Of a stretch of 11,795 nt of DNA, positions 1 to 7,152 are shown in pieces; the stretch's first letter is position 1, and the number at the start of each line of letters is the position of its first letter. Both the position numbers and the translations under genes were made by a program. Origin of the DNA: Ochromonadaceae sp. CCMP2298 (taxonomy: Eukaryota > Sar > Synurophyceae > Ochromonadales > Ochromonadaceae); contig MU634504.1 in NCBI GenBank assembly GCA_026770595.1, positions 1-11,795 on the forward strand, given 5' to 3'. The notes beneath the pieces are model-generated. The model saw only the letters and a program-made list of their open reading frames with translations, made no database searches and was not told the DNA's origin.

Positions 1-1996
1 TCACCGTCACCTTCCCTGCGGGCGGCAGCGCGTAGAACTGCTCGGGCGCGACCTGCAAGTGGCTCACCAACACGCGCTCGTCGCCAGCCGCAGCCGCAGC
101 CAGACCGGCAGAGCGGCCCTGCACCGGGGCGGAGGTGAGAGTGGTGCCTCCGTCTGCCGGGCTGAGCACGCGGTGGTGCATAGCGCTCCCCCCCCTGGGC
201 CCGCTAGCGTGGTCCAGCTCACCCGAGCGGCCGGAGCGCCTGCGGGCCCCTTCGCCCATCCCGTGGCGGGAGCCCATTGGCGATGGCCCATTACCACGTA
301 AGCTCTTGCCTTTGGTCTTGGCGGCTCTCGCCTTGGCCTCTGCCTCCGTCTTCCGCAGCTGCTCCATCTTGCCCAGCTCCCGCACCACTGCCGCCTGCAG
401 AGACGTGCCCTGCGCCGCCACCTCGAGTCGCAGAGCCCCTGTGGAGTTCTGCAGCGCAGTGACGGCGGCACCCTCAACTCGCGCAGTCCGGTCCTTGTTG
501 TTCGCCTCCTGCTGCTCGGCAGTCAAGACAGACTGCTCTGCTGCCTGCGCTTGCGCCGCGAGCATCGCCGCAGCACTCGCCTCCAGTCGCTGCACGCGAG
601 CAGCAGCAGAGTCCAGCGATTCAGCCACTGCTGCCGCGTCCCCTCCCAGCTGCGCCAGCTGCGCGGATAGCTGCGTCTCGGTGTGATTCAACTTCGCCCG
701 CGTTGCGACCAGACCCTCCCGCAGGCCCTCCACGCTGATGACCCCCCCACCCCCCTTGCCTGCTTCGGAGTAGCCCGAGTAGTCCGCCAGCACTTTGCCC
801 ATCTCTTCTGCAGCCACAGGCACTGATCCGCGCAGCAACTGAAGATCTGCGCCAGCACGCACCACGGATGAAGAAACGCCCACAATGCTTCCGTCCGTCT
901 CTGCCCCTTCCTCCGCCGCGCGTAGTACAAGCAACCTCTGCTCCTGCTGCTGCGCCTGCTCCTGCACACGCCTGGCCTGCGCCTCCACTACGCCCATGTC
1001 CCGAGCAGCCACCAGCAGCAGCCTCTCCGCCGCAGCCAGAGCCGCAGCCTCAGCTACCGCAGCAGTTGTGGCCCCCGCAGTCATGCCTGCCCACTGCTGC
1101 TCCAGTGCGGCCAGCTGCTGCAGCAGGTCGCCTACGTCCTTGTCCTGGGCAGCCATCCGCTGTCCTATAGCAAGGTTAGACGCGTCCTTCCTCCTCTGCA
1201 GGCCGTCTCCAGCAGCAGACAGGTCGGCCAGCGGTGACCAGCCCCCAGCCGCACCACCCACCAGCTTCACCATACTCCCCGCGTGATAGAAGAGGCCCAG
1301 CGAGATTGGCAGCAGCACCAGCAGGATGAGAAACCAGACGTCCATCGACCGCACCCACACGGGAATGCTCACTTCCACTGCACCACTCTCCGTCGACGCG
1401 CTCAACGCCGATGCTGCGGCCGCTGCTGCTGCTGCTGCTGCTGCTTCTGCGGCCGCTGCTGCTGCTGCTTCTGCTTCTGCGGCCGCTTTGGCAGCTGCGG
1501 AGGCAGCGGCAGCGGTGGCAGCGGCCGCGAGTTGCTCTCTGTCCGGCTCACTGCTCAGCGGGAACTGCGCCGCCACTGCGCCGCCCACACTGCTTCTCCG
1601 TGCTGCAGCTGGTACTGCTGGTACCGCTGTGCTGCCCATACTGCTTCTCCGCCCTCGACTGGCGGTGATCGACGGACGAGCTGCCGGCGCTTCTGAACTG
1701 GCGACAGAAGCGTCCTCGTCCTCAGGATGCCGAACTCGTTGCGGTGTTGGCACTGTGTAGTCATGGGCCCTCGTGGCGAGCACCCTGGTCGCTGACCAGT
1801 CCCACTCCACGTCGTGGTCCACTGATGCGGCATCAGCATCGCTTTCGTCTGCACGATTGCGCCGCGATGGCGTCGGTTGGGCCGAGGAGGACCCCTGCCC
1901 TACAATAGACAGACGGTTCTTCTTCGACGAGGTGATGGATCGGTCAACGGGCGCCTTCCTCTTGCTGGGCGTGCGGCTGGAAGAGCTGGAGCTCAT
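1..1996 (-). CDS. Membrane-anchored coiled-coil protein, possible SUN-domain protein (C-terminus beyond window)
   Basis: The minus strand is open from the ATG at 1996 to base 1 (665 codons); I checked every codon and found no stop. An in-frame TAA lies 27 bases upstream of the ATG, so this is the first Met. Residues 1-150 are Ser/Arg-rich and basic, with NLS-like KRK and KKNR near the start and two RRSS motifs. An Ala-rich tract covers about 157-197. One hydrophobic segment (about 221-240, WFLILLVLLPISLGLF) is followed by a long Ala/Glu/Gln/Leu region (about 250-575) typical of coiled coil. The order nucleoplasmic basic region, single TM, coiled coil fits SUN proteins of the inner nuclear membrane, which tether KASH proteins. 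The last visible residues (FYALPPAGKVTV) fit the YALxxxGxxV spacing at the start of many SUN domains, but the diagnostic part is outside the window. The gene is well supported; the SUN identity is inference. Another coiled-coil membrane protein is possible. Confidence 0.72.
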   Translation of the reverse strand, partial: MSSSSSSRTPSKRKAPVDRSITSSKKNRLSIVGQGSSSAQPTPSRRNRADESDADAASVDHDVEWDWSATRVLATRAHDYTVPTPQRVRHPEDEDASVASSEAPAARPSITASRGRRSSMGSTAVPAVPAAARRSSVGGAVAAQFPLSSEPDREQLAAAATAAAASAAAKAAAEAEAAAAAAAEAAAAAAAAAAASALSASTESGAVEVSIPVWVRSMDVWFLILLVLLPISLGLFYHAGSMVKLVGGAAGGWSPLADLSAAGDGLQRRKDASNLAIGQRMAAQDKDVGDLLQQLAALEQQWAGMTAGATTAAVAEAAALAAAERLLLVAARDMGVVEAQARRVQEQAQQQEQRLLVLRAAEEGAETDGSIVGVSSSVVRAGADLQLLRGSVPVAAEEMGKVLADYSGYSEAGKGGGGVISVEGLREGLVATRAKLNHTETQLSAQLAQLGGDAAAVAESLDSAAARVQRLEASAAAMLAAQAQAAEQSVLTAEQQEANNKDRTARVEGAAVTALQNSTGALRLEVAAQGTSLQAAVVRELGKMEQLRKTEAEAKARAAKTKGKSLRGNGPSPMGSRHGMGEGARRRSGRSGELDHASGPRGGSAMHHRVLSPADGGTTLTSAPVQGRSAGLAAAAAGDERVLVSHLQVAPEQFYALPPAGKVTV
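1412..1530 (-). repeat. CTG/CAG-rich triplet tract encoding poly-alanine
   Basis: On the plus strand the tract is mostly TGC, GGC and CGC triplets, including an uninterrupted TGC run near 1427-1443. Read on the minus strand in the frame of the large gene it gives a chain of Ala broken by single Glu, Lys, Ser and Thr, at residues about 157-195, just N-terminal to the membrane segment. The run is slippage-prone, so its length may vary between individuals or be mis-assembled. Confidence 0.85.
1583..1651 (-). repeat. Duplicated 18-bp coding motif (two RRSS sites)
   Basis: The 18-mer GCCCA(C/T)ACTGCTTCTCCG occurs at 1583-1600 and 1634-1651 with one mismatch. In the minus-strand gene the copies encode RRSSVG and RRSSMG, which fit basophilic (RRxS) kinase sites. 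This looks like a small internal duplication in the N-terminal, presumably nucleoplasmic, region. Confidence 0.6.
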
Positions 1997-2689
1997 CTTG
2001 GATCTGAGGAATGCGATCGGTTAGCCGCAGAGGAGAGGGGAGAGTGGAGGGAAGAGAGGAGTGGTGAGACAGTGTGCAGAAATGCAGATTTAAAACAGAG
2101 GATTAAAAAGAAAGAGAGTCAGAGAAACTCCGCCTTTGGTGGCTTACCTTGTCGGAGTGATGCTCTCTTGCCGGAATGTCGTCAGTGGCTCTGGTAGAGC
2201 GGCTGGTAGAGCTGGCGCTCAAGCAAGCAAGGCAGCAAGCAAGGCAGCAGGCTTGCTCGACGAGCAAGATGTCTCTAGATCTGGAGGTTCCAGCAGTGGT
2301 CTTGTTGGGCATCGGATGCCGGGATGCTTGCTCTCGAGGAGGCAAGCTGCCCGGATTCATCCCAAGTTCCAGGAGTTGGGAAGAAATGGTCGACGGCGCA
2401 TAGGTTTCTACCGCAACGTCAAAAACCCCAACCGTTTCGAGGCCCAAAGAATATCCCAACAAAAAGAATCGACCCCCATCTGCCAATGTTCTGTGTTCTA
2501 TTCCAGTGTTGCGTCGCGCCATTGACGCTTCAAATTTGCTCATCTGATTGCCCGGAGGTTCGCCAGTTGAATAGTTTTGTCGCTGGTCGGTTGAAAGGCC
2601 TTGCTTCCACAACAGGACTGCTTTGAACAAGGCTCGTCGTGCCCTGCTGCGAGGAGAATAGACACATCAGCAGGAGCTTGACTGAGGAG
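1997..2689. promoter_or_regulatory. Divergent intergenic region between the coiled-coil gene and the PX gene
   Basis: This stretch of about 690 bp holds both 5' ends. A TTTAAA-like sequence at about 2088-2095 lies some 95 bp upstream of the minus-strand ATG and could serve as its TATA-like element (weak). A tandem 12-mer and a 17-bp palindrome lie near the middle (2223-2268). The long frames here, such as the minus-strand one over 2103-2630, lack recognisable domains, and I do not call them genes. Confidence 0.5.
2223..2268. repeat. Tandem 12-mer followed by a 17-bp palindrome
   Basis: GCAAGCAAGGCA is repeated exactly at 2223-2234 and 2235-2246. It is followed at 2252-2268 by CTTGCTCG-A-CGAGCAAG, a perfect inverted repeat of 8-bp arms around one base. 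The arms share the GCAAG/CTTGC word with the tandem repeat. The block sits mid-way between two divergent start codons, which suits a transcription-factor site, but no function is shown. Confidence 0.6.
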
Positions 2690-3145
2690 ATGGACGCCAG
2701 CAGTAAGGATCTGCTGTATTTCCCTTTGAAGCAGTTTTCTTCTCGGTTCGGAGAGAACATCTTCACGATAAACATAGGGGATTACGAGCGCATGGATTCC
2801 ATCAAATCGTGCGCGGGGTCCTTCGTGGTATACCACATCGCGGTTAGCAGAGGAAAGTCTTCGTGGATCGTGCGGAAGCGCTTTTCAGAGTTCGACTTGT
2901 TTCGGTCGTACCTCGTGAGCAGCTATCCCAACGTGACGCAGCAGTTCCCGCCCCTGCCTGCCAAGACCCTCTTGAGCGTGGCCAAGGATGACGCCTTTCT
3001 AGCCGAGCGCCAAGAGCAGCTGATGTCCTTCATGGACAACACGCTTAAGAGCCTGCACCTGGAGAAGCTGCTGGAGGACCCCAAGCTGGCAGACTTCCTG
3101 GAGTTCAGCAGCCACCGCATCCTCAGCACCCCGCAAGTTATTTAA
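2690..3145 (+). CDS. PX-domain protein, SNX3-like
   Basis: This encodes a 151-residue protein that is almost entirely one PX (phox homology) domain, which binds phosphoinositides, usually PI3P on endosomes. Residues about 23-52 form the beta sheet; WIVRKRFSEF (59-68) carries the conserved basic-Phe motif with Arg64 at the usual phosphate-contact position. FPPLPAKT (86-93) is the proline loop with Lys92, and Arg107 in ERQEQL matches the second phosphate contact. The helical end ADFLEF is at about 134-139. There is no BAR, kinase or other domain, so the length and layout resemble SNX3/Grd19 sorting nexins of retromer-linked recycling. The ATG at 2690 has G at -3 and +4. The frame extends upstream to 2639 but only with a GTG. 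The gene is uncut by introns and ends in TAA. The PX fold is clear; the SNX3 role is inferred. Confidence 0.9.
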   Translation: MDASSKDLLYFPLKQFSSRFGENIFTINIGDYERMDSIKSCAGSFVVYHIAVSRGKSSWIVRKRFSEFDLFRSYLVSSYPNVTQQFPPLPAKTLLSVAKDDAFLAERQEQLMSFMDNTLKSLHLEKLLEDPKLADFLEFSSHRILSTPQVI

Positions 3146-3655
3146 AGCACAGGTGTCGACACCCTATGTAAGACTAGCAGTGGCAAGTAGTGTGCCCATC
3201 CTCTAAATCCGTATTGTACACAGCAGCCCAAGCAACAGCAACCTTTCTCCCGCACCTTACACACTGTAATCTGTAATCTGTACAACTTTGACCCTTCGAG
3301 CGTCGGTGCGTAGGATATAAATTGTACTAAGAGTACTTTTAATAACGAAGTATCTGGCGATTTTAATTTTCATTGTCGGGTCCACGGCAGTAGGCAGGCT
3401 AAGCTTGATTTTTAAAACATGGGTGTGAGTCAAGTGGGCACCGAATGGGACCACCAAATATAACAGCAAAATGACCCAACCCCGAGTTGTCCAGCGGCTC
3501 GAGTGCAGTGCTAACTGGGCATGAATACCCGTACTATATATGAAGATCTGGGAACCTGGGAACAGGGTCTCTCCCCAGTCGATACTCCCGGCACGTACGC
3601 GCCTTCCCTCGCTATGTAGCTGTGTAGCTGTGTAGGGGATTAGCTGTTTAGGGGA
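3146..3655. other. Convergent intergenic region (3' ends of PX and PRMT genes)
   Basis: About 510 bp between two stop codons, more AT-rich than the genes. TGTAA occurs at 3167-3171 and twice in tandem near 3265-3277 (TGTAATC repeated); this word is a polyadenylation signal in green algae, and its use here is only a guess. No ORF with a recognisable domain and no RNA gene was seen. Confidence 0.45.
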
Positions 3656-3656
3656 T
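3625..3656. repeat. 16-bp tandem duplication abutting the PRMT stop codon
   Basis: TAGCTGTGTAGGGGAT (3625-3640) is followed directly by TAGCTGTTTAGGGGAT (3641-3656), differing at one base. The second copy ends on the first base of the complement of the PRMT TAA. A shorter related unit (GTAGCTGT) precedes it. This is a local slippage duplication in the 3' UTR. Confidence 0.6.
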
Positions 3657-4792
3657 TATGGGATCTCGTACACGGCCTTGACCGGCTTGGAGTCCTCGTC
3701 GCCGTCTACGCTGTGTTCTATGTTGAAGTTGTACAGGCGCTTGTTCTTCTCCTGGCGCGTCATGGACACCTTCCCGTGCAGCTTGGTGTCAGTGGAGCAG
3801 TCCACGGCCTCGGGCAGGTAGAACACCTGCTGCCCCCAGTGCGTGTAGCCCATCTCCGGCCCAGTGGACAGAGTCACGCGCTTCTGCGCAGGGTTCTCCA
3901 CCGACCCGTTGAAGTTCACAGTGAACCAACTCGCGTACCCGGACACCGTGATGGGGAAGGGGATGGTGATGTCGTAGGGTATCTCGTCCACCTTCTCGGA
4001 GTCTGCCAGAGAGCAGGTGTTGAGGTCCAGCTGCTTGATCACCACGGGCTGTCCGATCACGTGCTCGATGCGCAGCTCCGTCCAGAGAGAGGAGTAGATG
4101 TAGTAGTCTGCCTGCTCTTTCTTGAAGGGCGTGTCCAGAGCGCCCATGTCGATGTTGTAGAAGTTCTTCATCTCGTTGGAGAACTTGGTCCACTCAGACA
4201 TGGACTGCGCGTACTCGCTGCGCTTCTGCTCGCGGTCGTCTTCGAAGGAGATGGCCGACATGTACAGAGTCGCGTGCGAGGGGAACATGCTTCCTCCGGG
4301 CTTCATCCACTTGTCGCGCGCGCGGATGACTGAGTCGAGCATGCTCTCTCTGAGCAGGATGTATCCCATCCACTCGGACACGATGATGTCCACCTTGCAG
4401 GGCAGCTGCAGGTCCTCCACTGAGGACTGGATCACCTCGATCACACCAGACATGCCGTTCTTCTCCACCAGATTGCGCGCGTGTATGGCCATGTCTGTGT
4501 ACTCCACTGCGTAGACCTTCGCGGCGCCCGCCTGCGCTGCCCAGAGAGAGAGCACGCCGCTGCCCGTGCCCACGTCCAGCACGACCTTCCCCTCGAACAG
4601 AGCCTTGTTCTGCATGATGGCGCCGTGGTACGCACGCATGCGCACGTGGTCCATCAGCATCTGTTTTTGGTGGTACAGGTAGCTGTAGGAGCAGAAGTAG
4701 TTTGCGAAGTCCGCGGCCTTGTCCGCCTCGGTGCCCTTCATGATGGAGGACGCATCGTCCAGCGCCGCCTCGCCGTTTGCGAATTCTGACAT
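3656..4792 (-). CDS. PRMT10: Type I protein arginine N-methyltransferase, PRMT10-like
   Basis: The 378-residue enzyme transfers methyl groups from S-adenosylmethionine to arginine side chains in histones and other proteins. Visible motifs in order: the N-terminal YFCSYSYLYHQKQML segment (32-46) that closes over the cofactor; motif I VLDVGTGSG (71-79); acidic Glu97 at the end of the second strand; the double-E loop SEWMGYILLRESM (139-151) with catalytic Glu140 and Glu149; the dimerisation arm around 185-230; and the THW loop at 317-319 in the C-terminal barrel. The YFCxYxxLYHQK segment and THWGQQVF match my memory of plant PRMT10 better than PRMT1, which has a different sequence there. I chose the ATG at 4792; a slightly longer frame would need a TTG start. 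There are no introns. Membership of the PRMT family is certain; the PRMT10 subfamily is likely. Confidence 0.95.
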   Translation of the reverse strand: MSEFANGEAALDDASSIMKGTEADKAADFANYFCSYSYLYHQKQMLMDHVRMRAYHGAIMQNKALFEGKVVLDVGTGSGVLSLWAAQAGAAKVYAVEYTDMAIHARNLVEKNGMSGVIEVIQSSVEDLQLPCKVDIIVSEWMGYILLRESMLDSVIRARDKWMKPGGSMFPSHATLYMSAISFEDDREQKRSEYAQSMSEWTKFSNEMKNFYNIDMGALDTPFKKEQADYYIYSSLWTELRIEHVIGQPVVIKQLDLNTCSLADSEKVDEIPYDITIPFPITVSGYASWFTVNFNGSVENPAQKRVTLSTGPEMGYTHWGQQVFYLPEAVDCSTDTKLHGKVSMTRQEKNKRLYNFNIEHSVDGDEDSKPVKAVYEIP

Positions 4793-5128
4793 GGCTGACA
4801 AGTGAATCGACGAAGTGATCCCCTTTGAAAGTGTGCGGATCCAGGACTGGCTCGCTCTAGCTCTATCGGAGGAGTTCGCACACGACCAGCAGACCCAAAA
4901 GACTTGCGTGTTTCGTTGGCGGAAGAAGTGGTGGCCATGAGGAGAGAGCAGGGTGGGCGAAAATCTCGACTTTTTTGTTTACTTTACTCAAACTTTTACT
5001 CCGCCCGATTCGGCCATTTTTTGCCCCCGATCTACTTCCAAAACAGGCTACTTCCGCCGGACTCTGCTTGGGCTGAGTAGATCTACTCACTGCTCAGGCT
5101 GATTAGATCAGGTGACTGCGGTGGTGGA

Positions 5129-5181
5129 CTACTTTGGAATCTACTTTCGAAGTTTACTATCTACTTTCTACTTTCTACTTT
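5129..5181 (+). repeat. Cluster of CTACTTT heptamers
   Basis: CTACTTT occurs at 5129, 5141, 5161, 5168 and 5175, the last three in perfect tandem. Related CTACTTC copies occur near 5032 and 5049, and reverse-complement AAGTAG copies near 5319 and 5421. The cluster lies in the shared upstream region of PRMT and Ran. It could be a simple-sequence expansion or a set of binding sites. Confidence 0.6.
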
Positions 5182-5733
5182 ACGGTAAAAGATCATATGG
5201 AATGATTAAATTTGCTACAATTTCCAATGTGCGAAACTCTCGGGCGAAACCTTTTTTACCTGCTACCGGTAGGGTTCCTAGACAGATTTCCACCCAAATT
5301 TGGCACCGTGCAGACCGCGAAGTAGTGGCATTGTGCCGAAAAAAGCGTTACTTTTACTCGATGTAGGGTGGTCTTCTTCACTCACTCGCTACTACACTAC
5401 TCATTATTAATACTTCTCAGAAGTAGATCAAGTTCCCCCCACGAGGCGCCTACGTCTCCAATTACTTCTATCTATCAGATCTTGCCCCTAATTACTCAAC
5501 TCATTACTCTGAAGTATGAGTAGAGGGTAGTGAGTAAAAGGGGAACCTGGGAATTTCTGAGGAGATGTAAACCCACTCTCAAAACCGGAAATTAGCAATT
5601 AAATCCCTTCTGGGCGGCAGGAAGCGGTGGGAGGAAGAAGACCAAGAACGAAAGGGGAGAGAGCGCTCTTTCCTCCCAACCTCCAGCCCTTTGCAAACCA
5701 ACGTCGAGAAGCAAACGCGTGGAGGAGAGCTAC

Positions 5734-5740
5734 TATTTAA
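5734..5740 (+). promoter_or_regulatory. Candidate TATA-like box of Ran
   Basis: TATTTAA lies 64 bp upstream of the Ran ATG, in a GC-rich flank, which leaves room for a short 5' UTR. The position and sequence suit a core promoter element, but the transcription start is not visible. Confidence 0.4.
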
Positions 5741-5803
5741 GCCCGTGTTGCTCCATTCTGTATCGTTGCTTTGAGCTTCAATTGATTGTCAACAGTCGTC
5801 GAA

Positions 5804-6731
5804 ATGGTGAGCCCGCCTGCCCTCGAACCCCGCAGGATTTCCTCCTGGCCCCCCGCGCACTCTTCTAACCCATGATTTCTTTAATTTCGATGCGCAGGCC
5901 GATTCAGCGATCCCTGAGTTCAAGCTCATCCTAGTGGGAGACGGGGGTGTGGGCAAGACGACCTTCGTGAAGAGGCATCTTACCGGAGAGTTCGAGAAGA
6001 AATACGTCGGTGAGTACCATTGTTCCATTGTGCGGCCCTCCTGGGGATTCCCTCCTGCAACTAACTCCCTCATGCTCCCGCAATTCAAATTCCACTTCCC
6101 CAATCTTGCAGCAACCCTGGGCGTGGAGGTGTACCCCTTGAAGTTCTACACTAGCTGCGGCCCCATCCAGTTCAACGTGTGGGACACCGCTGGCCAGGAG
6201 AAGTTCGGCGGTCTCAGAGACGGTTATTAGTAAGTCCCTTCCCTCCCCCTACATACACTGATGCGCGCCTCCCCCGCAAATCTGCGTCTCTAACCACACC
6301 TTCCTCCCTGCAGTATTCAGGGCCAGTGCGCCATCATTATGTTCGACGTGACGTCTCGAATCACCTACAAGAGCGTGCCCAACTGGTACAGGGACCTGAC
6401 GCGGGTGTGCGAGAACATCCCCATCGTGCTGTGCGGCAACAAGGTTGAGGTCAAGGACCGCAAGGTGAAGGCCAAGCAGATCACCTTCCACCGCAAGAAG
6501 AACCTGCAGTACTACGAGATCTCCGCCAAGGTGAACTACAACTTCGAGAAGCCCTTCATCTGGATCACGCGCAAGGTGGCCGGAAACAACACCATCGAGT
6601 TCGTCGAGGCGCCCGCGCTTGCCCCCCCAGAGGCCGAGATCGACATGGCGCAGATGCAGCGCTACCAGCAGGAGCTTGAGAGCGCAGCCGCCGTGCCCCT
6701 CCCCGACGGGGACGACGACGACGACCTCTAA
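5804..6731 (+). CDS. RAN: Ran GTPase (four exons)
   Basis: Ran is the small GTPase that sets the direction of nuclear import and export. Exons are 5804-5806, 5898-6009, 6112-6229 and 6314-6731; introns are 91, 102 and 84 bp, all GT-AG (donors GTGAGC, GTGAGT, GTAAGT). The spliced product is 216 residues, the normal Ran length. Seen: P-loop GDGGVGKT (15-22), switch I ending at [17 protein letters not shown] (63-68), Ran-specific [15 protein letters not shown]4 as NKVE (120-123) where Ran normally has NKVD, SAK of G5, and an acidic DDDDDL tail. There is no C-terminal prenylation Cys, as expected. The first coding exon holds only the ATG, joined at phase 0 to GCC. Intron 2 is a multiple of three without a stop. 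A TATA-like box lies upstream at 5734. Confidence 0.97.
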
Positions 6732-7152
6732 ACACTGTACGCACTGTACGATTCCGAGTAGTGGTAGTGGGTGGCGGAGGCGTGGCGTGGCTGCCCAGGC
6801 TGTCGCGGCGGGCGCAGGGAATAGCGGGGTGGGCAGACGGACTATAATTGGGAGGGCTTGGGGAATTCGTGAGGATCTCACTAACTTGCATCTAACTTTA
6901 CTTGTTACTTGTTGCAGCCTGCTACTCGTTACTCGTTAGCTTCTTTTCTCTGATCTCTGATGTCTAAATGGATGTTCCCAAAAAAAAGACCGTATGTTCG
7001 ATACCCTGAGATAGGCCCCTTCCCCTACCCACTCCCCTGTCTCTGTCCCTGTTCCTGTCTCTGTCTCTGTCTTGCCACTTATGTTACACCAATATACCCC
7101 AATCCCAGATGCAGAATAACCACACCAGACTCCTACATGCTACATGCTTTAT
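6732..7152. other. Convergent intergenic region (3' ends of Ran and KsgA)
   Basis: About 420 bp between the Ran TAA and the complement of the KsgA TAG. It holds a GTGG/GGCG-rich start, a short CTACTCGTTACTCGTTAGC duplication near 6921-6940, and a CTGTCT microsatellite. The minus-strand frame spanning 6249-6881 is antisense to Ran and is not called. No RNA gene is evident. Confidence 0.45.
7037..7072 (+). repeat. CTGTCT/CTGTCC microsatellite
   Basis: An imperfect hexamer run (CTGTCT, CTGTCC, CTGTTC) extends over 36 bp in the shared 3' region of Ran and KsgA. It is simple-sequence DNA with no visible role. Confidence 0.7.

Larger units (their letters stand above)
4793..5803. promoter_or_regulatory. 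Divergent intergenic region between PRMT and Ran
   Basis: This is the longest spacer, about 1 kb, and is distinctly richer in A, C and T pyrimidine words. Heptamers of the CTACTTT type cluster at 5129-5181, and TTACT/CTACTT words are scattered from 4978 to 5480. A hairpin-prone stretch at 5500-5520 (CTCATTACT...AGTATGAG, arms differing by one bulged base) lies between them. A TATA-like box for Ran is at 5734-5740. The frame at 5112-5366 encodes nothing recognisable and is not called. Confidence 0.5.

Noticed and set aside
181-200. Suspected frameshift at the eight-base C run in the coiled-coil gene
   Set aside because: Recounting the run shows the frame stays open and continuous (GPRGGSAMHH) through it, so no indel is needed.
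1283-1760. Plus-strand Cys-rich and Ala-rich frames over the triplet tract
   Set aside because: These are alternate readings of the CTG/CAG tract. The minus frame is open for 665 codons and has a coherent TM and coiled-coil layout, so it explains the region better.
2103-2630. Minus-strand frame of 175 codons in the divergent spacer
   Set aside because: Its first codon is TTG, the first ATG is about 30 codons in, the Cys/Ala-rich part comes from a tandem GCAAG repeat, and no domain or family pattern is visible.
3257-3469. Minus-strand frame of 70 codons in the PX-PRMT convergent spacer
   Set aside because: Short, in AT-rich DNA between two stop codons, no motif, and its composition is unlike neighbouring proteins.
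3713-4333. Plus-strand frame of 206 codons inside the PRMT gene
   Set aside because: It is antisense to conserved PRMT motifs, is Val/His/Leu-rich as expected from reverse-reading GC-biased third positions, and has no recognisable domain.
5541-5553. 13-mer GGGAACCTGGGAA also present at 3550-3562, flanking the PRMT gene
   Set aside because: About one shared 13-mer pair is expected by chance in a window of this size, and the flanking bases do not extend the match.
6249-6881. Minus-strand frame of 210 codons over Ran exon 4
   Set aside because: It is the antisense shadow of a highly conserved Ran exon and has no family resemblance of its own.
6985-7005. GTTCGATACC resembling a tRNA B box
   Set aside because: No A box, cloverleaf arms or acceptor stem could be paired around it.
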